Made by a program: the position numbers and the translations under genes. The notes under the pieces were generated by a model, which was not told the origin of the DNA, did no database searches, and saw nothing but the letters and a program-made list of their open reading frames with translations. From the NCBI RefSeq assembly GCF_016599855.1, contig NZ_CP067041.1:6076001-6140000 (forward strand): a stretch of 64,000 nt of DNA. The letters are read 5' to 3'. The number at the start of each line of letters is the position of its first letter. Positions within the stretch are counted from its first letter, which is position 1. This stretch comes from Bradyrhizobium diazoefficiens. Lineage in GTDB: Bacteria > Pseudomonadota > Alphaproteobacteria > Rhizobiales > Xanthobacteraceae. Of the stretch, positions 29,925-38,136 are shown piece by piece.

Positions 29925-30289
29925 GCCGAAATTCCTCCGGGCCTGAACACGCCGACGGGACGCACCTCATAGGCGCCGCCGGGGTTCGCCGCGCCGAGAT
30001 CGCGCGCGACGTCGAGCGCCTCGTTGAGGTTCTTGCAGTCGACGATGTAGAAGCCGAGCAGCTGCTCCTTGGTCTCGGCATAGGGGCCGTCGAGCACCAG
30101 CGGCGGGTCTTCCTTGCGCAAGGTCGCGGCCGCCGTGGTCGGCAGCAGTCGCGCCACCGGCCCGAGGCGGCCCTGCTGTGTCAGCTTCTCCTGCACCACC
30201 GCGAGCTTCTTCATCACGGCTTCGTCCTGGTCCTTGCTCCAGGAGCCGACGAAGTCCTCGTCGTGATAGCAAAGGATCGCATAAAGCAT
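29921..30289 (-). CDS. YCII/DGPF family protein coupled to the ECF sigma factor
   Basis: A 122-residue protein: MLYAILCYHDEDFVGSWS at the start, VLDGPYAETKEQLLGFYIVDC with the Asp-Gly-Pro-[FY] signature, and EVRPV at the end. It overlaps the sigma gene by four bases, so both are translated from one mRNA. In ECF42 systems the DGPF proteins are the conserved partners and likely targets of the sigma factor; how they sense a signal is not established. Confidence 0.92.
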   Translation of the reverse strand: MLYAILCYHDEDFVGSWSKDQDEAVMKKLAVVQEKLTQQGRLGPVARLLPTTAAATLRKEDPPLVLDGPYAETKEQLLGFYIVDCKNLNEALDVARDLGAANPGGAYEVRPVGVFRPGGISA

Positions 30290-30430
30290 CGGCAGTACCT
30301 TCCCTGAACGCTTGTTTTGAAGACGATCCACTATGCCCCGGCCCGACAGGGCGGCGGAAAAAATTTGCGAGAAAAATCCGGCGGATCGTGCCAAGGAGGG
30401 CAGCAGCGGAACCCGACGAGGCACTCTCGA

Positions 30431-31396
30431 ATGAGCATGGGCATATTGGCCGTCCTGATCAACAGCACGCAGCAGAACTGGCTGCCGGAGCGCTGGAAGG
30501 CGCGGTTCGATGCGGTCTGCGGCGGCCGCCGCGTAGTGCTGCTGCCGGATGCCTCCCTCGATCCGGCCGAGGTGCATTATGCTGCGGTATGGAAGCCGGT
30601 GCCGGGCGACCTCGGCTCATTCCCCAATCTGCGGGCGATCTTCAATCTCGGCGCCGGCGTCGATGCGCTAATGGCCGACAAGAGCCTGCCCAACGTGCCG
30701 CTGGTGCGCGTCGCGGTGCCTGATCTCACCAATCGCATGACCGAGTATGTCGTGCTGCATGTGCTGATGCACCACCGCCAGGAGCTTTACCTCCGCGACT
30801 CGCAGCGCGCCAAGCGCTGGGAGCCGAAATATCAGTGGCCGGCGAGCGCGATCACCGTCGGCGTCATGGGCCTCGGCACGCTCGGCGCGGACGCAGCCGA
30901 CGTGCTGCGCCGGCTCGGCTTCCGCGTCGCCGGCTGGAGCCGGAGCCCGCGCACGATCAACGGCGTCGAGTGCTTCCATGGCACCGCCGGAATCGATGCA
31001 TTCCTGCGCAAGACCGACATCCTGGTGTCGCTGCTGCCGCTGACGCCGGATACGCACAGCATCCTCAATCGGGACCTCTTCGCAAAGCTCAACCGCAACA
31101 GCCCGCTTGGCGCGCCCGTGCTGATCAATGCCGGCCGCGGGGCCTTGCAGAACGAAGCCGACATCCTGGCCTGCCTCGACGACGGCACGCTTGGCGCAGT
31201 CTCGCTCGACGTCTTTGTGCAGGAACCGCAGCCGAAAGAGAGCCGGTTCTGGACCCATCCGAAGGTGGTGCTGACGCCGCATAACGCGGCCGACACCGAT
31301 GCGGACGCGATCTCGGCCTATGTCGCCGAGCAGATCGCAAGGTTCGAGGCGGGCGGGGTCCTGGAGAACGTGGTGGATCGGGCGCGGGGGTATTAG
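30431..31396 (+). CDS. ghrA: Glyoxylate/hydroxypyruvate reductase A (GhrA-like)
   Basis: A 321-residue D-2-hydroxyacid dehydrogenase that would reduce glyoxylate or hydroxypyruvate with NAD(P)H. The nucleotide site VGVMGLGTLGADAADVLRRLGFRVAGWSR is at about 138-167. Catalytic features follow: Arg in NAGRGALQNEADIL, Glu in DVFVQEPQP and His in PHNAAD. The N-terminal part (LINSTQQNWLPERW, NLGAGVD) matches the GhrA subgroup. The start at 30431 is supported by family length; the upstream Gly/Lys-rich extension is not plausible. Confidence 0.92.
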   Translation: MSMGILAVLINSTQQNWLPERWKARFDAVCGGRRVVLLPDASLDPAEVHYAAVWKPVPGDLGSFPNLRAIFNLGAGVDALMADKSLPNVPLVRVAVPDLTNRMTEYVVLHVLMHHRQELYLRDSQRAKRWEPKYQWPASAITVGVMGLGTLGADAADVLRRLGFRVAGWSRSPRTINGVECFHGTAGIDAFLRKTDILVSLLPLTPDTHSILNRDLFAKLNRNSPLGAPVLINAGRGALQNEADILACLDDGTLGAVSLDVFVQEPQPKESRFWTHPKVVLTPHNAADTDADAISAYVAEQIARFEAGGVLENVVDRARGY

Positions 31397-31465
31397 GCCT
31401 CGTTCACCCTCTCTTAGCGAGAATTTGATAGTCGTTCTTTACCGATGGTAAAGGATGAGAGAGAC

Positions 31466-33433
31466 ATGCGCGCGAGCCTCGGCCTCAGGATGCGGATCAC
31501 GGTTGCGCTGGCGGTGACGGCGGCGGCGACCGCCCTGTTCGCCGTGCTGGGTGCGATGTGGATCATCGGCGGGATCATCGACCGTGCCGACCAGCGCGAG
31601 CTGCGCAGCCACTATGATGCACTGCTGTCGCGGATCGCAGAAGAATCCCACCGCGCCGCCGCGATGAGCACCGTGGTGGCCGCGATGCCGGCGACGCAGG
31701 AGGCGATGGCCAAGCAGGACCGCGATGCCATGATCACCCTGTTCGGACCGGTCTTTGCTGCGACCAAATCGAATTACGGCGTCGAGCAGTTCCAGTTCCA
31801 CACGCCGCCCGCAACCTCTTTCCTACGCGTGCACCAGCCAGCGAAATTCGGCGACGACCTCTCGAGCTTCCGCAAGATCGTGCTCGATGCCAATCGGGAG
31901 CACAAGGTCGTGGTCGGCCTCGAAGGCGGCGTCGCCGGGCTCGGCATCCGCGGCGTGGTGCCGATTGCGCAAGCCGGCAAACATCTCGGCTCGGTGGAGT
32001 TCGGCCTGACCTTCGGCCAGTCCTTCCTCGATGACTTCAAGACCAATCGCCATGTCGACATCGCTTTCCATCTCGCCGACGGTTCAAGCTTCAAGCTGTT
32101 CGGCGGCACGCTGAAGGGCAAGAGCTTCTTCGATGCGGCCGACTACGGCCGCGCCGCCGGTGGCGATTTTACCGTGCGCCAGGCGAAGCTCGACACCACG
32201 CCGGTCGCCGCGCTGCTCGGGCCGATCAAGGACTTTTCCGGAAAGCCGCTCGGCGCCGTCGAGCTGGTGATGGACAACGCCGACTACGTGGCCTCGGCCG
32301 ACCGCGCCTGGATGCTGGCTGTCGGCATCGCCGCGCTCGGGCTCGTGCTGGCTGCGATTGTCGGCTACCTCATCGCCCGCGGAATCTCGCGTCCGATCCT
32401 GTCGATCACAAGCGTGATGCGCGAGCTCGCCGATGGCCGGCTCGACGTCGCCATTCCGGCCAGCAAGGCGAACGACGAGGTCGGCGCGATGGTGAAGGCC
32501 GTCGCGGTGTTCCGTAACAACGCCGTCAATTTCAGCAGGCTCCAGGCCGATCAGCTCGAGGCCAAGGTGCAATCCGAGACTGAGAAGCGGCGCGCCTTCG
32601 CGGCGCTCGCCGACAATTTCGAGGCCAGCATCCGCGACGTCGTCACCACGGTGTCTTCGGCGGCGGTCGAAATGGAGCACACCGCGCGCTCGATGTCCGC
32701 GATCGTCGACCAGTCACGCAATCAAACCCGCACGGTGTCGTCCGCCTCGGCGCTCGCCTCGGAGAACGTGCAGACGGTCGCCGCCGCCGCGGAGGAATTG
32801 TCCTCGTCGATGACCGAGATCAGCCGCCGGCTCGCCCATGCGACCGAGGTGGTGGGCAAGGCCGCAAGCGACGGACGACAGTCCAACGAACGGGTACAGA
32901 GCCTCGCGGACGCCGCGCAGAAGATCGGCGACGTCGTCTCCTTCATCAACGGCATCGCCGGCCAGACCAACCTGCTGGCGCTGAATGCGACGATCGAGGC
33001 GGCGCGCGCGGGCGAAGCCGGCCGCGGTTTTGCCGTGGTCGCCTCCGAGGTGAAGGCGCTGGCGACCCAGACCGCCAAGGCGACAGAAGAGATCGGCGCG
33101 CAGGTGACCGCGGTCCAAGGGGAGACGACCGGCGCCGTCGAAGGCATCCAGTCGATCTGCGCGACGATCCGAGAGGTCGACGAAATCTCAGCCGCGATTG
33201 CGGCAGCCGTCGGCCAGCAGGGCATGGCGACGCAGGAGATCGCTCAGAATGTCCAGCAGGCCGCCGAGCGCACCGGCGAGGTCTCGCAGAACATCGCAGG
33301 CGTTACCGACGGCATCGCCGCGACGGGCACGGCGGCAGAAGAGGTGCTGGTCTCGGCGATCGAATTGTCGAAGCAGTCGCAGCGGCTGCGGGATGAGGTA
33401 GATCGCTTCCTCGCGCAGATTCGGGCGGCATAG
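31466..33433 (+). CDS. Methyl-accepting chemotaxis protein
   Basis: A 655-residue transmembrane chemoreceptor. One helix lies near residues 8-32, a periplasmic ligand-binding region of about 245 residues follows (containing FGPVFAATKSNYGVEQFQFHTPP, a Cache-type pattern), then a second helix near 278-300, a HAMP domain, and the cytoplasmic methyl-accepting domain with the hairpin tip INGIAGQTNLLALNATIEAARAGE. The start at 31466 (MRASLGLRMR) has AAGGA about ten bases upstream; the ATG at 31445 would add seven codons. It feeds into CheA/CheW elsewhere; no che genes are near. Confidence 0.95.
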   Translation: MRASLGLRMRITVALAVTAAATALFAVLGAMWIIGGIIDRADQRELRSHYDALLSRIAEESHRAAAMSTVVAAMPATQEAMAKQDRDAMITLFGPVFAATKSNYGVEQFQFHTPPATSFLRVHQPAKFGDDLSSFRKIVLDANREHKVVVGLEGGVAGLGIRGVVPIAQAGKHLGSVEFGLTFGQSFLDDFKTNRHVDIAFHLADGSSFKLFGGTLKGKSFFDAADYGRAAGGDFTVRQAKLDTTPVAALLGPIKDFSGKPLGAVELVMDNADYVASADRAWMLAVGIAALGLVLAAIVGYLIARGISRPILSITSVMRELADGRLDVAIPASKANDEVGAMVKAVAVFRNNAVNFSRLQADQLEAKVQSETEKRRAFAALADNFEASIRDVVTTVSSAAVEMEHTARSMSAIVDQSRNQTRTVSSASALASENVQTVAAAAEELSSSMTEISRRLAHATEVVGKAASDGRQSNERVQSLADAAQKIGDVVSFINGIAGQTNLLALNATIEAARAGEAGRGFAVVASEVKALATQTAKATEEIGAQVTAVQGETTGAVEGIQSICATIREVDEISAAIAAAVGQQGMATQEIAQNVQQAAERTGEVSQNIAGVTDGIAATGTAAEEVLVSAIELSKQSQRLRDEVDRFLAQIRAA

Positions 33434-33450
33434 GTCGCACTCTCAAAGGT

Positions 33451-33468
33451 GTCGTCCCGGCGAAAGCC
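33451..33468. repeat. Left half of a hairpin repeat interrupted by the IS, with 10-bp target duplication
   Basis: GTCGTCCCGGCGAAAGCC (33451-33468) joined to AGGACGAC (34967-34974) would restore a hairpin, GTCGTCC-loop-GGACGAC. The bases GGCGAAAGCC occur on both sides of the element, at 33459-33468 and 34957-34966, and are the target-site duplication. Confidence 0.82.
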
Positions 33469-34956
33469 CTAGGGCATGCACATATCTGGGTGCGACGGAT
33501 TGACTCAGGGCGAGGCGGGGGGATTCCAGAATCGGGAATCCGTGTGATTCCTATTGCGGCACTTCTGTTCGGATGGAGGTGCCGGCATGTTGTCACGAAT
33601 TGACTGGACGTTGGGCCGGTTCGGGGATCGTCGTCTCGATAAAGGGGGGCGGCGCTTGTCGGACGCATGGTTGCTGGCAAGAATGTCTGCCTGCGGCAGC
33701 TCTCGAGAGGTGACCGGAGCCTGGAGGTGCGGTTCAACCGCTTTCTCGGCCACGACAAGGTGACAACAGAGCGGATCATCGAAAGCTGGAGTGAAAGCAC
33801 GGTTGCAGCCGTCGAGGGTCGTCACGTTCTGGCGATCCAGGACACCAGTGAGATCCACTTCAACACCACACCGCAACGCCGTCGCGGGCTGGGGGAGATC
33901 GGCCATGGCAATAGTCACGGCGTGCTGCTGCACCCATTGCTGGCGGTGGATGCAGACAATGGCACCTGCCTGGGGCTTTTGAGCGGCGAGGTGTGGACGC
34001 GTGAGGGCCGTCGGACCGTCTCGCATGACAGCCGCGAGCTGTCAGACAAGGAATCGCAGCGCTGGATTGCCACCGCCCTTGCAGCCAAGCCGCGGTTGGC
34101 GAGCGCCACAGGGGTGACCCTGCTTGGTGACCGCGAGAGCGACATCTTTGCTCTTTATGCCAGCGCGGCCGAGCAGGGCTATCACGTGATTGCCCGCAGC
34201 ATGCATGATCGCAAGCTGGCCGACATGGCGGGCTTGTATGCAGCCATCGACGCCATGGTGTCGGTGGAGCGTCGCACGATCCAATTGCCTGCGCGTGCGC
34301 AACGGCCGGCACGTCAGGCCAATCTCGAACTTCGCTTTGGTGCAATCGAACTGGCTCGGCCGCAAAGCAAGTTCCTGCGCGATTTGCCGAAAAGCCTGCC
34401 TCTGGCCGTCGTCGATGTCCGCGAGATCAATGCCGGCCCCGACGTCGAGCCGCTGCACTGGTGCCTCCTCACCTCTCACGAGGTCGCAGCTGCGGAGGAC
34501 GCCTGGCGCATCGTCGAATGGTACAAGCAGCGCTGGATCATCGAGCAGTTCTTCCGTATCCTCAAGACACAAGGCCTCAAGCTCGAGGACAGCCAAATCG
34601 GTTCCGCCGATCGGCTCCTGAAGCTGGTGGCCATCGCTGCCAAAGCGGCTGTGATCACGATCCAGCTTCTACAAGCGCGTGACGGCAGCAAGCAGTCCGC
34701 CCACATCGCCTTCAACGCCAGCGAGATCGCAATGCTGGTTGCTCTAAACCAGCAGTACGAAGCCAAAAGTAAGCGGCTGAAGAACCCGCATCTGCCCGAC
34801 AGCTTGGCTTGGGCCGCCTGGATCATCGGCCGCCTCGGCGGCTGGGATGGCTACCCATCTTCCAGGCCGCCAGGCCCCATCACCTTCAGAAACGGTCTCC
34901 AATACTTCCATGCCGCCGCAGCCGGATGGAGCCTCAGAGATACGTGCATGCCCTAG
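33469..34956 (+). mobile_element. IS4-family insertion sequence, 1488 bp
   Basis: The terminal inverted repeats are CTAGGGCATGCACATATCT at 33469-33487 and the complement of CTAGGGCATGCACGTATCT at 34938-34956 (one mismatch). A perfect 10-bp direct repeat flanks the element, as expected for IS4-family transposition. A single transposase gene fills most of it, and its stop codon is the last three bases of the right inverted repeat. The two flanking halves fit back into one palindromic repeat, so the insertion is recent enough to be legible. Confidence 0.92.
33587..34956 (+). CDS. IS4-family transposase, apparent -1 frameshift near codon 19-21
   Basis: A DDE transposase of about 456 residues when both frames are joined. 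The N-terminus MLSRIDWTLGRFGDRRLDKGG (ATG 33587, GGAGG seven bases upstream) is in one frame; the rest, GAALVGRMVAGKNVCLRQL onward, is one frame back. The switch is at the A3G6 run 33641-33649; seven Gs would give DKGGAALVGRM, the normal family sequence. Catalytic motifs are intact in the long frame: LAIQDTSEIHF (first Asp), LLGDRESDIFALY (second Asp) and YKQRWIIEQFFRILK with the IS4 Tyr-Arg-Glu-Lys signature. Either a programmed or slippage frameshift, or an inactivating deletion. Confidence 0.85.
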
Positions 34957-35010
34957 GGCGAAAGCCAGGACGACGGTGGAGAGTTTAGCGCGCTTGTCCG
35001 GGACGACAGC

Positions 35011-35673
35011 CTAGCCTTTTGTGCCCACCATCACATCGATCGCGCCCTTCACGATTGCTTCCAGCTCCTTGCGCGAGACGCGCGCCCGGGAGCGGATCGC
35101 GATGGAGTGGACGGTTGCGGACGCAAGTTGCGCCAACGCGGCGGGATCGGCGCTTGCGGGTAGCTCGCCCTTCTCCTTGGCGCGGCGGAAGCAATTCGCA
35201 AATGCCTTATCGAGCTCCGAAAGACCCTCCAGCACCATGGTGCGAATCTCGGGATCGCCCACCGCTTCGGATGCTGCCGTCACCACCGTGAAGCAACCGC
35301 GCGGGCCGGTCTCGCCGGAGAGATAGATGTTCAGCGCGGACGCGTAGATGCGCTCCAGCCGCTGGCGCACCGGCATCTCCTGGCGAAAGATCTCGACCAT
35401 CGATGCGCGTGCGTCCTCGCGATAGCGCTGGTAGCTCTTGATGTAGAGCTCGCGCTTGTCGCCGAAAGCGCCATAGAGGCTCGGCCGGTTCATGCCGGTC
35501 GCTTCACTCAGATCATCGAGCGAGGTTGCGGCAAAACCCTGCCTTCGGAACAGGTCGAGCGCCTTGCCGAGCGCGACGTCGGGCTCGTAGGCGCGCGGGC
35601 GGCCGCGGCGCTTAGGCTCGCCGCGACGCTCGGGCTCATGGGCAGCAGCCGGCGGCTTCGATTTTTGTACCAT
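35011..35673 (-). CDS. TetR-family repressor, divergent from a GST gene
   Basis: A 220-residue regulator. After a basic, flexible N-terminus (ERRGEPKRRGRPRAYEP), the helix-turn-helix is ALDLFRRQGFAATSLDDLSEATGMNRPSLYGAFGDKRELY (about 38-77). The ligand domain resembles the YcdC/TetR_C_6 type, including GPRGCFTVVTAASEAVGDPEIR. Its start codon lies inside one arm of a 20-bp inverted repeat, the other arm being in the GST leader, so both genes are likely repressed by it. Inducer unknown. Confidence 0.92.
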   Translation of the reverse strand: MVQKSKPPAAAHEPERRGEPKRRGRPRAYEPDVALGKALDLFRRQGFAATSLDDLSEATGMNRPSLYGAFGDKRELYIKSYQRYREDARASMVEIFRQEMPVRQRLERIYASALNIYLSGETGPRGCFTVVTAASEAVGDPEIRTMVLEGLSELDKAFANCFRRAKEKGELPASADPAALAQLASATVHSIAIRSRARVSRKELEAIVKGAIDVMVGTKG

Positions 35674-35726
35674 CTCGCAAATTAATCCTTGACCTACCCC
35701 ATATTATGCAAGATGGTACAAAAATC
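35660..35726. promoter_or_regulatory. 20-bp inverted repeat in the TetR/GST divergent promoter
   Basis: GATTTTTGTACCATCTCGCA (35660-35679) faces the reverse complement of GATTTTTGTACCATCTTGCA (35707-35726), 19 of 20 identical, centred at 35693 between the divergent genes. Each arm could be one operator of the adjacent TetR repressor. The left arm covers the first codons of tetR itself. Confidence 0.7.
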
Positions 35727-35776
35727 AATCTGGCCAGGTTGAGCGACACCCAAGAAATTGCCCAAGGAGGCCACAG

Positions 35777-36421
35777 ATGGATCTTTATTTTCAACCCCTC
35801 GCCTGTTCCATGGCGACCCGCATTGCGTTGTACGAAGCTGGCGCTGACGCGAACTTCTTTGAAGTCGATTCTCCGACCAAGACCGTGCTGAACGACGGAT
35901 CGGACTTCCGCGCCATCAACCCGATCGGCCTGGTGCCGACACTGCGCACGGACGAGGGCGTGGTGCTGACCGAAAACGCGGCGATCCTGCAATACGTCGC
36001 CGACCGCTTTCCGCAATCCGGCCTCGGTGCCGCGCAGGGCATCGATCGCACGCGGCTGCATCAATGGCTCTGCTTCATCGGCACCGAGCTGCACAAAGGC
36101 CTGTTCATTCCCGTGTTGGACCGCAAGGCGCCGCAGGAGACCAAGGCCTATGCGCTGGAGAAAAACCTGTCGCGGCTCGACTATCTCGACAATTACCTGA
36201 AAGGACGCGAGTTCCTGCTCGACCACTTCAGCGTGGCCGATGCCTATCTCGTCACGGTCATCAACTGGACCATGGCGACGCCGCCGATCGAGCTTTCGAA
36301 ATGGCCGAACGTGAAGGCCTATTACGAGCGCCTGCGCCAGCGGCCGTCAATTGCGAAGGCGATCGCAGAGGAGTTCGAGCTCTATAAGGCCGAGCAGGCG
36401 CGGAAGAAGGCGGCGGCCTGA
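35777..36421 (+). CDS. Glutathione S-transferase family protein
   Basis: A 214-residue GST. The thioredoxin-like N-terminal domain includes LYFQPLACSMATRIALYEAG, with the Ser/Cys position of the beta-class active site as Ala-Cys-Ser, then PIGLVPTLRTDEGVVLTENAAILQYVAD, whose cis-Pro and Glu-Asn bind glutathione. The all-helical C-terminal domain contains FSVADAYLVTVINW. AAGGAGG precedes the ATG. It is controlled by a divergent TetR gene, so a detoxification or stress role induced by a small molecule is plausible. Confidence 0.93.
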   Translation: MDLYFQPLACSMATRIALYEAGADANFFEVDSPTKTVLNDGSDFRAINPIGLVPTLRTDEGVVLTENAAILQYVADRFPQSGLGAAQGIDRTRLHQWLCFIGTELHKGLFIPVLDRKAPQETKAYALEKNLSRLDYLDNYLKGREFLLDHFSVADAYLVTVINWTMATPPIELSKWPNVKAYYERLRQRPSIAKAIAEEFELYKAEQARKKAAA

Positions 36422-36441
36422 GCTCAGACAATCAAGACATC

Positions 36442-36469
36442 GTCCCGGTCGAAAAAACCGGGACAATGT
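36442..36469. terminator. Terminator between convergent GST and HyuB genes
   Basis: GTCCCGGT (36442-36449), loop CGAAAAA, ACCGGGAC (36457-36464), then AATGTTTTT. The hairpin ends GST transcripts; it starts 21 bases after the GST stop codon. Confidence 0.8.
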
Positions 36470-36475
36470 TTTTCG

Positions 36476-38134
36476 TCAGCGCGCGTAGCCATAAAGCGCG
36501 ATCGCATTGTCGGCCGAGACGAGGCCGCTCTCGACATCGTCCTTCACGGCTGAACGCTCACGCTCGGTGGGCGCGCCGATGCCGGCGCCGCCCGGCGTCA
36601 TCACTATCAACCGGTCATCTGGCGGAATGCTCTGAAAGCCCTTGCCGCGCATCTTCTGGCCCGACTTCAGGCCGACATAGCCGGCTTCGCCGTCACGGCC
36701 GCCATCGCGGCCGCGTGGGGGATGATCGATGCGGTCGAACGCGGCGAGGATGTCGAACGGCGCATCGATGCCGGTGCCGATCTCGATGATCTGGCCGAGG
36801 CCGCCGCGGGTCCGCCCTGCCCCGCCGGAATCCGGACGCAGCTCCTTGCGCCAGAAGATCAGCGGCGTCTGCGTCTCCGCAATCTCCACCGGCGTGCCGC
36901 GCACGCCGCTGGGATAGGCCGTCGCCGACAGGCCGTCCTTGGCGAAACGCGCGCCGGTGCCGCCATTGGAGGTCACCGCCATCGAGAACCCGTAATTGCC
37001 GCCGACGCCGCTGCGCGTCTGGCCGCGCACGTTGAGATTCCACAGGCACGAGGTGCCTTCCGCCGGCACGCGCTCCGGGATGATCTGCCGCAGGCAGCCG
37101 AACACCACGTCCGGCAGCATCTGGCCGATGATGTGGCGCGTGGCGACCGGGGCAGGCTTCGGCGCGTCTAGGATCGCGCCTGAAGGTGCCGACACGGTCA
37201 GCGGCGAGAGCGAGCCGGCATTGTTCGGAATCTGTGAGGCGACGACGCAGCCGAGCCCGAATACGGTGTAGGCCGTGGTGTAGGACAGTGGCACGTTGAT
37301 ACCGAACTTCGAGGCTGCGGATGTGCCGTCGAGATCGACGTGGATGCCTTGATCCGAGATCGTCAGCGTCGCCGCCAGCGTCACCGGCGCGTCATAGCCG
37401 TCGACCACCATGGTGTTGCGCCAGCTCCCCTTCGGCAGTTTTGCGATCTCGGCGAGCACGGCCTCGCGCGAACGGTCGCAGATGTAGTCGCCGAGCTCGT
37501 CGAGCGTATCGATGCCGAACTCGGTCATCATCTCGACCAGGCGCTCGCAACCGACGTCGTTGCAGCCAGCGAGCGAATAGGTATCGCCCTCGGTGTCGAT
37601 GGGCAGCCGCGTGTTGGTGCGGATCATCGCCATCAACGTCTCATTGACGACGCCCTGGTCGATCAGCTTCAGCATGGGGATATAAAGACCCTCCATGAAC
37701 ACGTCGGTGGCGTCGGGCCCGAATCCGATGCCGCCAATGTCCATCAGATGGCTGGTGCAGGAGAACAGCGCGACGACGTTGCCGTCCTTGAAGCAGGGCG
37801 TGGTCACGACGAAATCGTTGAGATGACCGGTACCCATCCAGGGATCGTTGGTGATGTAGGCATCGCCTTCCTTCATCGTCTCGATCGGGAAGTGGGCAAT
37901 GAAATGCTTGACCGATTCCGCCATCGAGTTGACGTGACCGGGCGTGCCCGTCACCGCTTGCGCCAGCATCCGCCCCTTGAGGTCGAACACCCCGGCCGAG
38001 AGGTCGCCGCATTCGCGAACGATCGGGCTGAACGCCGTGCGGAGCAACACCTGGGCCTGCTCCTCGACCACGGCGATCAGCCGGTGCCACATGATCTGAA
38101 GGTCGATCAGGCTCGCGCCATTTACCTTGCTCAT
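36476..38134 (-). CDS. hyuB: Hydantoinase B/oxoprolinase subunit
   Basis: A 552-residue protein of the hydantoinase B / oxoprolinase C-terminal family. Characteristic stretches are IMWHRLIAVVEEQAQVLLRTAFSPIVRECGDLSAGVFD at the N-terminus, DAYITNDPWMGTGHLNDFVVTTP, and GVGGNYGFSMAV near residue 375. With HyuA it forms an ATP-dependent amidohydrolase that opens cyclic amides such as N-methylhydantoin or 5-oxoproline, or in related forms carboxylates ketones. Its gene starts two bases after the hyuA stop. Confidence 0.93.
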   Translation of the reverse strand: MSKVNGASLIDLQIMWHRLIAVVEEQAQVLLRTAFSPIVRECGDLSAGVFDLKGRMLAQAVTGTPGHVNSMAESVKHFIAHFPIETMKEGDAYITNDPWMGTGHLNDFVVTTPCFKDGNVVALFSCTSHLMDIGGIGFGPDATDVFMEGLYIPMLKLIDQGVVNETLMAMIRTNTRLPIDTEGDTYSLAGCNDVGCERLVEMMTEFGIDTLDELGDYICDRSREAVLAEIAKLPKGSWRNTMVVDGYDAPVTLAATLTISDQGIHVDLDGTSAASKFGINVPLSYTTAYTVFGLGCVVASQIPNNAGSLSPLTVSAPSGAILDAPKPAPVATRHIIGQMLPDVVFGCLRQIIPERVPAEGTSCLWNLNVRGQTRSGVGGNYGFSMAVTSNGGTGARFAKDGLSATAYPSGVRGTPVEIAETQTPLIFWRKELRPDSGGAGRTRGGLGQIIEIGTGIDAPFDILAAFDRIDHPPRGRDGGRDGEAGYVGLKSGQKMRGKGFQSIPPDDRLIVMTPGGAGIGAPTERERSAVKDDVESGLVSADNAIALYGYAR

Positions 38135-38136
38135 GA

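Noticed and set aside
35706..35891. A 61-codon frame that begins in the TetR/GST divergent promoter (MQDGTKINL)
   Set aside because: It starts inside an operator-like inverted repeat, overlaps the GST gene out of frame, and has no ribosome binding site.
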